A DNA stretch of 49,334 nt, taken from NCBI GenBank assembly GCA_015661205.1, contig JACVXV010000003.1, positions 1 to 49,334 of the forward strand, read 5' to 3'. Shown here piece after piece: positions 33,709-42,113 of the stretch (position 1 is its first letter; each line of letters opens with the position of its first letter). The translations under genes and the position numbers were made by a program. The notes beneath the pieces are model-generated. The model was not told where the DNA came from and made no database searches. It saw only the letters and a list, made by a program, of their open reading frames with translations. Source of the stretch: Candidatus Brocadiaceae bacterium. Lineage in GTDB: Bacteria; Planctomycetota; Brocadiia; Brocadiales; Brocadiaceae.

Positions 33709-35742
33709 ATGCGAGATGTTTACGAGAGCCTTATCATACCCCTTTCGATTATTGTTATTTTAAATGTAGCCCTTTTTATTCTGATCAAGGCAAGGGTTTT
33801 ACAAAGGCTAAGTTTGTCAAAAAATTTGATTGCCGTATTGCTTGCGGTAACCTTGATTCCCGTTATATGCATCGTAGTGGTGAACGAGAGAAAAATATCC
33901 TCTATCCTTTTTACGGAGATATGTGAGAAGCTGGTGTCCGTAGGGAGGACGCGCGCGCTCTTTATTGAGGCAACACTTGAAGAAGTGAAGCTGGATACCG
34001 AATCGATCGCCAAAAACTGGATTGTCATGGAGGTCTTGCGGCAGATATCTCTTGAAAAGACAAGCAAAACCGACCCGAATTTTAGCACGACAGTTAAAAA
34101 CGCACAGGGTCATTTAAACCGGATTGCAACAACAAAGGGATACGATGATATCATGCTTATTTCCGCTGAAGGGAAAATCGAACTCACCAGCACGGAACAT
34201 TCTGCAGAGGTGGGGTTCGACGTGTCATCTGACGACTATTTTAAACAGGGTAAAGAGAAGACCTATTTTACCGATCTGTTTTACAATAAATTTGCCAACA
34301 ATAATCTTATGTACGTTGTTACCCCCTGTATTGATGCGCAGGGACGGTTTGTAGGGTGTGTTATTGTGGAAGTAGGGATGAGGCGTCTTTACAATGTCCT
34401 GGCTGACCGTGAAGGATTAGAAGAAACAGGTGAAACCTATATCGTAAATCGGGAGAAACTCATGGTTTCTGAGTCCAGATTTCTGAAGGATACCGTTCTG
34501 AGGGTTAAAGTAGACACACTTGGGGTGAATGAGGGGTTGAGCGGTAAATCAGGAGTAGCTATTTATCCGGACTATCGAAACGTCCCGGTATTCGGTTCAT
34601 GGCATCCCGTTAAATATACCAACTGGGTGTTGCTTGCAGAGCTTGACGAGGCGGAGGCTTTTGCGCCGGTAGGGATAAACAGGCTTTATCAGATTGTCCT
34701 TGTGGCAGGCGCTATCGTTATGGTTGTTATTGTTGCGATCTTTTCGGCGCGTGCTACGGTAAGGCCGGTGCATGGGTTGATTGCAGTTTCTGAATACATT
34801 GGGAAAGGGGATTTTAGCCACGATATCACGATACAAAGCTATGACGAGATCGGAAAGCTCATCAAGGTGTTTCAATATATGGTGGAAAATTTACGCTTAT
34901 TGATAAAACAGACACAGGAATCCATTTCCCGTATTTCTTCGGTTTCAGTGGAAATGCTATCCAGTTCTGAAGAGCAAGCCAGCGGGAGCGCAGAACTGGC
35001 CGCCTCCGTGGGAGAGATAACCGCAACCATTGAGGAACTCTCCAGTTCTGCAAAGCAGGTTGCCGTTAATGCGGAGTCGGTGGCAAAGATTGCCGGGGAC
35101 TCCGAGCTTACCGGTAACCAGGGCAAGGAATCCATTTCCGAATCTATCCATATCATGGAGGAGATCAAGGAGACGACAAAGGACAGCATGAAAAAGGTGG
35201 CCTCGTTTAGTGAAAAATCACAGAAGATTGGAGACGTGCTGTCCATGATCAGGGAAATTGCGTCAGAGACGCACCTCCTCGCCTTGAATGCCTCTATCGA
35301 GGCGTCGTCAGCCGGGGAATACGGCAAACGGTTTAGCGTGGTGGCGGCTGAGGTGAGAAGGCTTGCTGAGCGGACAAAGACGTACGCGGAAGAAATCAAA
35401 AACGTTGTTTCTGAAATTCAGGCATCTACCGGCGCGGCAGTTTTATCCATTGAACAAAGTGTTAAGAACGTGGATAAAGGGGTGGGAGTAATTCGGGGCG
35501 CCGGGCAGGCTATTGACTCAAATTTAGAATTGATTGAGAAGACGTCCGGTGCTTCCCGGCAAATTGTCATGGCGACACAGCAACAGAGAAGCGCTACCGA
35601 ACAGGTGGCGGCAACAATGAAAGAGATAGCCGAGGTGGTAAAACAGTCATCAATAGGATTGAAGCAATTTACCGTAGCAATCGCTGATCTGAACAAATTG
35701 GCAGATGAATTTAAAGAGATGGTGGGAAAGTATAAAACATAG
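33709..35742 (+). CDS. Methyl-accepting chemotaxis receptor (WspA-like)
   Basis: A 677-residue receptor, tandem paralogue of the preceding gene. Helices at about 8-25 and 40-58 are joined by a basic loop (KARVLQRLSLSK), then an extracytoplasmic sensor with TKGYDDIMLISAEGKIEL and YYPDYRN-type VAIYPDYRNVPVFGSWHPV blocks typical of Cache folds, a third helix near 323-345, one HAMP, and a cytoplasmic MA domain whose tip reads IREIASETHLLALNASIEAS. By the positive-inside rule the N-terminus is outside, giving three membrane helices rather than the usual two. GGAGAGCAATT precedes ATG. No CheR-binding pentapeptide ends the protein. Confidence 0.95.
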   Translation: MRDVYESLIIPLSIIVILNVALFILIKARVLQRLSLSKNLIAVLLAVTLIPVICIVVVNERKISSILFTEICEKLVSVGRTRALFIEATLEEVKLDTESIAKNWIVMEVLRQISLEKTSKTDPNFSTTVKNAQGHLNRIATTKGYDDIMLISAEGKIELTSTEHSAEVGFDVSSDDYFKQGKEKTYFTDLFYNKFANNNLMYVVTPCIDAQGRFVGCVIVEVGMRRLYNVLADREGLEETGETYIVNREKLMVSESRFLKDTVLRVKVDTLGVNEGLSGKSGVAIYPDYRNVPVFGSWHPVKYTNWVLLAELDEAEAFAPVGINRLYQIVLVAGAIVMVVIVAIFSARATVRPVHGLIAVSEYIGKGDFSHDITIQSYDEIGKLIKVFQYMVENLRLLIKQTQESISRISSVSVEMLSSSEEQASGSAELAASVGEITATIEELSSSAKQVAVNAESVAKIAGDSELTGNQGKESISESIHIMEEIKETTKDSMKKVASFSEKSQKIGDVLSMIREIASETHLLALNASIEASSAGEYGKRFSVVAAEVRRLAERTKTYAEEIKNVVSEIQASTGAAVLSIEQSVKNVDKGVGVIRGAGQAIDSNLELIEKTSGASRQIVMATQQQRSATEQVAATMKEIAEVVKQSSIGLKQFTVAIADLNKLADEFKEMVGKYKT

Positions 35743-35775
35743 AGCCTCATCACGTTGCATTCCCACGCCGGAGCG

Positions 35776-35850
35776 TGTGTAGGGACACGGTGCCCGTGTC
35801 CTTACGTGTGAACACGAAATGTCGCTAAAAGTCCTGAGGTAACGGTGCCT
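35776..35850. repeat. REP-like palindrome with 3' tail
   Basis: GTAGGGACACGG-TGC-CCGTGTCCTTAC, then a tail with GTGTGAACACGAAAT and GTCGC. The same palindrome-plus-tail occurs at 36418-36475 (same orientation) and 37225-37283 (inverted). Confidence 0.75.
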
Positions 35851-35939
35851 ATTCGTGTCAGGTGTTTCTTGGAAATCCGTTGAACTGTTACCGAAAATTT
35901 ATACATAAAAAAGAATCTCTTACAAGGTAATACTCTATC

Positions 35940-36314
35940 ATGTCAAGTATCGTGGTGTTTCGGGTAGGTGAAACGTATTTCGGCTTGGAAACTTCGTTTG
36001 TAAGGGCGATCACCAAAGACATTGCATGGACTGGCAATGACGTTGTTGAATACCTTGGACAAAAGATAGGTGTTGTTGATTTTTTAAAAAAAAGGACAGA
36101 AAAGCGCCAAGAAACGGATTTTATCGTGGTAATATGCAAGAACAAGGAATGTGTGATACCGGTCGATGAGGTAAAAGACATATTTCAAGCCGTAGAAAAA
36201 GATATAGTGCCTATTCCTCCATTTGCGGCAAAAGGCATGAAAAAAAACTTCTTTAGAGGGGTGTTTCCGATCAACAATGCCCTGGTATTACTACTGAACG
36301 TTCGGAGGTTTTGA
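35940..36314 (+). CDS. cheW: CheW-like adaptor, divergent
   Basis: A 124-residue single CheW domain. The pattern is shorter and more divergent than the first CheW: IVVFRVGETYFGLETSFVRAI, then VVEYLGQKIGVVDFLKK, FIVVICKNKECVIPVDEVKDI and a C-terminal NNALVLLLNVRRF. Wsp systems carry two CheW-type adaptors, and this one takes the place of the second. CAAGG lies before ATG. It is isolated by repeat-rich gaps on both sides, so its transcription may depend on read-through from the receptors. Confidence 0.82.
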   Translation: MSSIVVFRVGETYFGLETSFVRAITKDIAWTGNDVVEYLGQKIGVVDFLKKRTEKRQETDFIVVICKNKECVIPVDEVKDIFQAVEKDIVPIPPFAAKGMKKNFFRGVFPINNALVLLLNVRRF

Positions 36315-36322
36315 TACCAGTT

Positions 36323-36475
36323 GCTACCCGCCTGAACCGGCGGGTAGCACGACGTAGGGCGAGGCTTTAGCCTTGCCTTTGGACTCGTCCCAAGCTCCAG
36401 CATGGGAACGAGTCGGTGTAGGGACACGGTGCCCGTGTCCCTATGCGTGAACACAAAAAAGTCGCCGAAAGGCAT
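36323..36475. repeat. Run of four different palindromic repeats
   Basis: In order: GCTACCCGCC...GGCGGGTAGC (36323-36348), GTAGGGCGAGGCT...AGCCTTGCC (36354-36379), GACTCGTCCC...GGAACGAGTC (36381-36414), and the GTAGGGACACGG palindrome with tail (36418-36475). The last is the left partner of the inverted copy at 37225-37283. Confidence 0.75.
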
Positions 36476-36558
36476 AATTTACAGGTTTCACAAAACAACA
36501 AGTATTTTTAGATACACAGTTATGATAATCTTTCGATACGTTCCGATTAGGGATATTT

Positions 36559-36906
36559 ATGAAAGCAAAAACATATGATATTTCTCTATGGGAAAGGTCT
36601 TTAGGTGAAGAGTATAAAGAGAGAAAAAAAGAACGGCTTGACATCCTTAAGGTATCCGTTAAGGCCTTAAAAAGATATTTTAAAGGTAAGGACGTTAAAC
36701 GGGTTTTTCTTGTTGGGTCAATCCTTAAGAAAAGTGGTTTTTACCCATTTTCCGATATAGACGTGGCTGTCGGTGGCCTAAAGGAAGAATATTTTAAAAC
36801 CCTGCTGGGACTTGAGGACGTTCTTGAAAGGAATGTAGACCTGATTGAAATTGAGAAATGCCGGTTTAAAGATTCCCTGGAAAGAAAGGGATTAAAGATT
36901 TTATGA
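36559..36906 (+). CDS. MNT-type nucleotidyltransferase
   Basis: A 115-residue small nucleotidyltransferase: VFLVGSILKKSGFYPFSDID (GS at about 55-56, D-x-D in SDIDVAVGG), with the third acidic residue in VDLIEIEKC. The basic N-terminus (EEYKERKKERLDILK) is helical. Such proteins pair with HEPN toxins; the next gene overlaps by ATGA and is a short helical fragment. The pair, together with a 206-base repeat, lies between inverted copies of a 60-base REP element, inside the chemosensory cluster. Confidence 0.78.
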   Translation: MKAKTYDISLWERSLGEEYKERKKERLDILKVSVKALKRYFKGKDVKRVFLVGSILKKSGFYPFSDIDVAVGGLKEEYFKTLLGLEDVLERNVDLIEIEKCRFKDSLERKGLKIL

Positions 36907-37076
36907 AAAAGGAATCCCTGTCGCTACTTTTAGGATATTTAACCAACCAGATGGAACTGCTCAGAAGAATTTTGAAAGAGATTGATGATACCAATCCATC
37001 CAGCAAGGAGAAAACAAGCCCCGAAGGGGCGACAGAAAGGGACTCGCAACATGGCTGGTACGCCTATTTTTTCTAA
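36903..37076 (+). pseudogene. HEPN-like partner protein, truncated by a repeat
   Basis: The 57-codon frame starts in an ATGA overlap with the nucleotidyltransferase gene. The first ~36 residues (LSLLLGYLTNQMELLRRILK) are helical and suit the start of a HEPN-family partner. From 37015 the coding sequence is the 206-base interspersed repeat, giving an unrelated tail. A normal partner would be 120-150 residues, so the insertion or deletion probably inactivated it. Confidence 0.5.
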
Positions 37077-37220
37077 AATGTATTATTGTTTTGATCACGA
37101 AAACAAAACGTCCTGCCTCCCCTTCGGGGCTTGTATTATTTTATTATCTTTACAGGGGGCTTCACCCCCCGCTATACCCTGTCGGCCTTTCAGGCCTAAA
37201 CTTTGAAATTCCTATACATT
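37015..37220. repeat. 206-bp interspersed repeat, copy 1
   Basis: Nearly the whole segment matches 45526-45730 in the same orientation, with scattered substitutions. Parts: GCCC-GAAGGGGCGACAG, a middle with TTGATCACGAAAACAAAAC, CTTCGGGGCTTGTATTATTT, the hairpin GGGGGCTTCACCCCCC, and a TTTGAAATTCCTATACATT end. The outer GAAGGGGC and CCCCTTC halves are complementary. It contains short open frames, but their translations look like chance reading of palindromes. Confidence 0.85.
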
Positions 37221-37224
37221 AAAT

Positions 37225-37283
37225 GAGGCCTTTCGGCGACTCATTTGTGTTCACACGTAAGGATACGGGCACCGTGTCCCTAC
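37225..37283. repeat. Inverted REP copy closing the nucleotidyltransferase cassette
   Basis: Reverse complement of the palindrome-plus-tail at 36418-36475: GAGGCCTTTCGGCGAC, TTGTGTTCACACG, then ATACGGGCACCGTGTCCCTAC. Together they bracket about 750 bases. Confidence 0.75.
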
Positions 37284-37351
37284 TTTGAAATTCCTATACA
37301 CGGACATGGTGGCTTCTCACCATGTATATTTTTGAGGAACCATAAACGTAT

Positions 37352-39619
37352 ATGCTTGACGGTTTTGATATATCAATATTTGTCCCTAAGTTTGCGGATG
37401 AAAACAAGGACAGAATACAAAGCTTAAATCAGTCCATTCTCGCTTTTGAGAAAAATCCTTCAAACGCCGAAGTTCTCAAGGTGATATTGAGAGAGGTGCA
37501 TACCCTTAAAGGGACGGCGAAGATGATGGGGTTCGCCGATATCGTTACCCTTTCTCATAAAATAGAGGATATTTTCGTAAAGGTCAGAGACGGCGGCTTG
37601 CAGCCAACAAAAAGGTTGTGCGACGTGGTGTTTAAGGCGTTGGACAAACTTGCCGATATGGTGGAAGTGAAACGAAAAGACGCAAAATCCCTCATTGATA
37701 TCGAGTCAATATGCAGCCAAATAGAGGTGTCTCTGCGTGACGGCGGCTCTGATGGAACGAAGGACGAATTGACCCAATCCGAGGTGGACAAGGTTTTGTC
37801 TGCCGTGAAACAGGAGCAAATTCCGGAACTGAAAATACCCGTAGAACAGGAAAAAACCTCGCCGCAGACGGTTCCCATTGAGGGCATGAAAACGATACGG
37901 ATAGGACTGGATAAGGTCGATGCGTTATACAATTACCTGGTGGAGCTGATCATCGCGCAAATGACCTTCCGTCAGCGTGGCGATGACGTGATAAAACTAA
38001 ACCACTATGCGAAACAACTCAAGGCGCTCAAGGCAGATGTTCATGCGGATATGAGTACACAGGAGCCGGGCGATAGAAAATCGCGTGAGGATATTTCCAG
38101 GCGCCATAACGTGGAAGAACTTCTTATAAAAGAAATTGCCCGATACACGGAGTGCTATGAGACCGACATGGTTAAACTGGATACCATTGTAGAAGGTATT
38201 CGTCAACAGGTCATGTTCATGCGCATGCAGCCCATCTCAGCGATTTTTGACATGGCAGCCCGTATCGTGAGAGACCTTTCAACGCAATTTGGAAAAGAGG
38301 TGGAACTGATAATTTCCGGTGCCGGGGTGGAGCTGGACAACAACATTATTGAGATGTTAAAAGACCCCCTCTTGCATTTACTGCGGAATGCGATTGACCA
38401 CGGCCTGGAAGAACCGTCCGTCCGCATTGCGGCCGGAAAGAAAAAGACGGGAACACTCTCACTGCAAGCAAAACAGGAAGGCGGCGATGTCCTTATCATT
38501 ATTGAAGACGATGGAAAGGGCATCGATAAAGAATTGGTGAAGGAGTCGGCTATTCGCAAGGGACTACTGCAACCGGACAAGGCGCAAGGGTTGTCGGATG
38601 AAGCAATTTACGCGTTTATCATGAAGCCGGGATTTTCCACCAGCAAGATTATTACCGACGTCTCCGGGCGGGGCGTGGGCATGGACGTGGTGAAAACGGT
38701 TATCGATAGGCTGAATGGAAATCTGATCATCGAATCAAATAAAGGGGTCGGCACCAGATTCATCTTAAAATTGCCCGCAACGATTGCCCTTATTAAGGTG
38801 TTGATAATACGGGTTGGGGAGATGATATTTGCCATACCTACCAGCGGAATCGAACAGATCACCCACATTTTCTGGAAAGACGTTAAAACGCTGGAAGGCA
38901 GGGTATCTGTTTTTATGGCCGGCCAAACGGTGCCGATCATCGACCTGGTAAACGCCTTTAACCTGAGAAAGGAAGATGAGCAAAAGCCTGAAACGGCGCC
39001 AGTCATTATTTCCCGGTCCGGTGGGAGAAAAATCGGGTTCATCGTAAGTGAGTTTATGCACGAGAAAGAGGTTGTATTCCGCGAATTTAAGGGGTATTTA
39101 AGGCGACCTCGCTATTTTTCCGGCGTTACAACACTCGGAACCGGTGAGGTTATTCTGATACTGAACATGCAAGAACTCGTGCTGGCAAGGGATTTGGCGG
39201 GCATTATATCGAAAGACGTGACGGCCCAAACCGTCAAACGTGGCGACAAAAAACTTACCATCCTTATTGCAGAAGATTCCCTCATTACGGCGGAACTGGA
39301 AAAGAATATCATAGAAAATAGCGGTTACGAGGTTGATCTGGCGGTTGACGGTATGGACGCTTTGGATAAGCTGTACACAAAAAAGTATGATTTATTGGTA
39401 ACGGACATTGACATGCCCAGAATGAACGGGTTTGAATTAACGGCAAAGGTGCGCGCCGGAAAGAAATATAAAGATATCCCTGTTATTATGGTTACGGCAC
39501 GGGAAAAGCTGGAGGACAAACGGCGCGGCATCGAGGTCGGCGCAGACGCCTACATCCTGAAGAAAGAATTCGACCAAGGCAACCTGTTGAATACGATAAA
39601 AAAATTGATTGGAGAATAG
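37352..39619 (+). CDS. cheA: Hybrid chemotaxis kinase CheA with C-terminal receiver (WspE-like)
   Basis: A 755-residue kinase. HPt domain 1-125 with phosphorylation site H50 (REVHTLKGTAKMMG); acidic linker without an obvious P2; dimerisation helices about 180-310 with the long insert seen in CheA-REC hybrids; ATP-binding domain with N-box LLRNAIDHG (343-351), G1 DDGKG (386-390) and G2 GRGVGMDVV (439-447); CheW-like regulatory domain about 480-625; receiver 633-755 with acceptor D685 (LLVTDIDMPRMNG). ATG 37352 has no strong ribosome-binding site. The hybrid layout is that of WspE. It should phosphorylate CheB and the two receiver-GGDEF proteins. Confidence 0.95.
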   Translation: MLDGFDISIFVPKFADENKDRIQSLNQSILAFEKNPSNAEVLKVILREVHTLKGTAKMMGFADIVTLSHKIEDIFVKVRDGGLQPTKRLCDVVFKALDKLADMVEVKRKDAKSLIDIESICSQIEVSLRDGGSDGTKDELTQSEVDKVLSAVKQEQIPELKIPVEQEKTSPQTVPIEGMKTIRIGLDKVDALYNYLVELIIAQMTFRQRGDDVIKLNHYAKQLKALKADVHADMSTQEPGDRKSREDISRRHNVEELLIKEIARYTECYETDMVKLDTIVEGIRQQVMFMRMQPISAIFDMAARIVRDLSTQFGKEVELIISGAGVELDNNIIEMLKDPLLHLLRNAIDHGLEEPSVRIAAGKKKTGTLSLQAKQEGGDVLIIIEDDGKGIDKELVKESAIRKGLLQPDKAQGLSDEAIYAFIMKPGFSTSKIITDVSGRGVGMDVVKTVIDRLNGNLIIESNKGVGTRFILKLPATIALIKVLIIRVGEMIFAIPTSGIEQITHIFWKDVKTLEGRVSVFMAGQTVPIIDLVNAFNLRKEDEQKPETAPVIISRSGGRKIGFIVSEFMHEKEVVFREFKGYLRRPRYFSGVTTLGTGEVILILNMQELVLARDLAGIISKDVTAQTVKRGDKKLTILIAEDSLITAELEKNIIENSGYEVDLAVDGMDALDKLYTKKYDLLVTDIDMPRMNGFELTAKVRAGKKYKDIPVIMVTAREKLEDKRRGIEVGADAYILKKEFDQGNLLNTIKKLIGE

Positions 39620-40112
39620 GGTGACGCTTATGCTGGTTGCCATACCAAGTATTTAGTGAACGTGTTGGCGAGGCCGGTACCCGGAAAAATGAAAAAAACT
39701 TGGAACCACAGATTACACAGATTTCACAGATTTTTGATTATTAAAACCGACAAATGGTTTTAACGTTTGTCATTTGTTCACGTAGCGTCTGTAATGGTGG
39801 AAGACAGCGCCCCGTGTCCACAACTTGACTGGTTAGGCGCTAGTTCCGTTAGGAACGGAATATTGGTAGAAGACAAACAGAGAAACAGTATTAGTTCCGT
39901 AGGAACGAAATATAGGTAGAATAATTGAATTTTAATATATCATACCTACGGCATTTATATTTTTATACTCGTAATTTTTCTACCGATATTTTGTCCCTAC
40001 GGGACAATAAAAAAAACAGAAACTTTTGATTATAATATCACCCCCCACAGGAAAATACGTTGTACGATAATTTAATTAATGCAAAACGCCCCAAACTAAA
40101 CCGCGGACATAT
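39620..40112. other. Repeat-rich gap between cheA and the MNT-HEPN gene
   Basis: Holds an ACCACAGATTACACAGATTT repeat remnant (about 39704), AGTTCCGTTAGGAACGGAATATTGG-type elements (about 39841 and 39891, the second lacking one base), and a complementary TTTTGTCCCTACGGGAC near 39985. No gene or clear promoter seen. Confidence 0.6.
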
Positions 40113-40814
40113 ATGCTAAAGACCATAGATGATGTCGTGAATCGCCTTATTGAGCATTACAAACCGGAGAAGGTTATCCTGTATGGTTCCTGCAGCAAAA
40201 CGGGAAACAGGGAGAAAGGGAGCGACGTGGATTTGCTGGTTGTTAAGGATACGGACAGAAGACTGATAGACCGGCTAGTCGAGGTGGAAAGCCTGCTCTC
40301 GGATAGAATGTTGCCCCTGGACATTATGGTTTATACACCCGATGAAATGAGACGTCTGTTTTCCCTGGGTAGCCCATTTATTGAAGAAGTTCTGGAAAAG
40401 GGGAGGTTACTTTATATGAGAAAGGCCACGGATAGTTGGATAAAAGAAGCAAAGGACGAATTCGATTCTGCAAGTATTCTTTATGAACACGAGAAATATC
40501 ACGGCGCCTGTTATCATAGCCAACAAGCGGTTGAAAAGGGGCTTAAGGCGCTTATTTTAGAAAAGGGCAAAAAACCTGAGCGGATTCACGATATCGTTGA
40601 ACTGCTCAATGAGGTTAAGGTGCAGGGGTGGAAAGTTGATCTTACCGTAGATGATGCTGTTTTTTTGAATAGTGTTTATAAGGGAAGGTATCCGACAGAG
40701 GAGGGACTTTTGCCGCATGGTGAGCCATTGCGTGAGGACGCAGAAAGGGCGATTTCGGCTGCGGGAAAATTGGTTAATAATCTTGCTGCTTTTGAAACAA
40801 AAGGCCTGATTTAA
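40113..40814 (+). CDS. Fused MNT nucleotidyltransferase-HEPN protein
   Basis: A 233-residue single chain of two halves. Residues 1-105 are the nucleotidyltransferase: VILYGSCSKTGNREKGSDVD (GS about 25-26, D-x-D about 38-40) and a third Asp in LPLDIMVYTPDE. Residues 106-225 are a HEPN domain: WIKEAKDEFDSASILYEHEKYHGACYHSQQAVEKGLKALI, then RIHDIVELL. In most genomes these are two genes, a HEPN toxin or stress protein and its modifying enzyme; here they are fused. I see no clear R-x4-6-H motif, which argues against an active RNase. It interrupts the chemosensory cluster between cheA and cheB. Confidence 0.82.
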   Translation: MLKTIDDVVNRLIEHYKPEKVILYGSCSKTGNREKGSDVDLLVVKDTDRRLIDRLVEVESLLSDRMLPLDIMVYTPDEMRRLFSLGSPFIEEVLEKGRLLYMRKATDSWIKEAKDEFDSASILYEHEKYHGACYHSQQAVEKGLKALILEKGKKPERIHDIVELLNEVKVQGWKVDLTVDDAVFLNSVYKGRYPTEEGLLPHGEPLREDAERAISAAGKLVNNLAAFETKGLI

Positions 40815-40839
40815 CGTAAGGAAATTCAAACACATGGTT

Positions 40840-40866
40840 GTAGAGCGAAGAGGCTCTTCGCTCTAC
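40840..40866. repeat. GTAG-type palindrome
   Basis: GTAGAGCGAAGAG-G-CTCTTCGCTCTAC, a perfect inverted repeat; same family as 16948-16973 and 45414-45440. No gene in 40815-40992. Confidence 0.8.
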
Positions 40867-40992
40867 ATTGAAACATCGCCGGAGGCATATTTTAAACAAA
40901 GGCTTTGGGCAACCCAACCTGAATAAGGCTATTTATTCAGTAATTTCAATTATATTTGTCGAGTTCTGCTACTGGGAAGGCTAAGGCTTCGT

Positions 40993-42042
40993 ATGGTTGA
41001 AACGGTTAACGTGCTGATTGTTGACGACTCTGACATGACAAGAGAAATTTTACGGCGCCTACTGGAGTCAGACCCGGCTATTCGTGTATGTGGGGTAGCA
41101 GAAAACGGCAAACAGGCAATTGATCTGGTGCAAAAATTAAAGCCGAACATGGTGATCATGGACATTAATATGCCCGTTATGGATGGTTTTCAGGCAACGG
41201 AGCAGATTATGGCCTATTGTCCAACGCCAATACTCATCCTTTCTTCTACCTTAAACAAAGGGGGCGTTTATACAACTTTTAATGCGTTAGCCATAGGGGC
41301 TGTCGATGTAATGGAAAAGCCTACGATGACGCAAAATGCCTCCTGGTCTGAAATAGGCAGTTCCCTTATAAGAAAAGTGAAGTTGGTATCACAGGCAAGG
41401 GTGCTTACCCATTTGAAAGGTAAGCTGAGAAAAATAGCCCCATTGCCAGATAGCGGCTCCTTTCGTAATTTGAACAATTGTGAGCTTGTTTGCATAGGGG
41501 CGTCCACCGGTGGGCCATCCGTTGTGATGCGGATTTTGAAGGCAATACCGTCAGACTATAATGCAGCGGTTTTGGTGGTTCAGCACATGGCGGCCGGTTT
41601 TACGGAAAATTTTGTAGATTGGTTGGGAAGCTCTTGCAAAATAAAAATCAAGCTGGCAGAGGAAGGAGAGAAGGTCGAAAAGGGGAAGGTGCTTGTCGCT
41701 CCGGATGGATTTCATACGATAGTTAGTAAAAGAAAAACCATCCGGTTGATTACAGGCAATGCGGTTAACAACGTAAAACCATCGGTAGATGTCTTGTTCA
41801 ACTCCATCGCAGAAGAGTATGGTGGTCATGCCATGGGGGTTTTATTAACGGGAATGGGGGCAGATGGTGCAGATGGTTTAAAGAGGATTAGGGAGTCCGG
41901 CAGTGCCACTATTGCGCAATCAGAGGAGTCGTGCACGGTATTTGGTATGCCAAAAGTAGCCATAGAGAGAGGGGCAGCGGTAGAAATTTTATCTGTTGAG
42001 GATATTATTCATACCTTGCTCAACGTTCACGCGGTAAAATAA
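40993..42042 (+). CDS. cheB: Chemotaxis methylesterase CheB (WspF-like)
   Basis: A 349-residue response regulator-esterase that removes methyl groups from receptor glutamates. Receiver 1-125 with D57 (MVIMDINMPVMDG). The esterase domain has the catalytic triad S171 (CIGASTGGPS), H198 (VVQHMAAG) and D291 (LTGMGADGADG). The linker is short. ATG 40993 has a weak GAAGG 13 bases upstream. It feeds back on the two receptors, counter to CheR encoded downstream. Confidence 0.96.
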   Translation: MVETVNVLIVDDSDMTREILRRLLESDPAIRVCGVAENGKQAIDLVQKLKPNMVIMDINMPVMDGFQATEQIMAYCPTPILILSSTLNKGGVYTTFNALAIGAVDVMEKPTMTQNASWSEIGSSLIRKVKLVSQARVLTHLKGKLRKIAPLPDSGSFRNLNNCELVCIGASTGGPSVVMRILKAIPSDYNAAVLVVQHMAAGFTENFVDWLGSSCKIKIKLAEEGEKVEKGKVLVAPDGFHTIVSKRKTIRLITGNAVNNVKPSVDVLFNSIAEEYGGHAMGVLLTGMGADGADGLKRIRESGSATIAQSEESCTVFGMPKVAIERGAAVEILSVEDIIHTLLNVHAVK

Positions 42043-42113
42043 CAAGGGAGAGACACTTTTACCATTTGCACACAAAGGTATTTATTTGATTAACATCATA
42101 GCCAGGGGTATTT

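Noticed and set aside
36982-37206. Small protein with FDHENKTSCLPFGACIILL, also seen at 45561-45806
   Set aside because: The frame exists in both copies of the 206-base repeat, but it spans palindromic DNA, lacks a ribosome-binding site and differs at its ends; repeat conservation explains the similarity.
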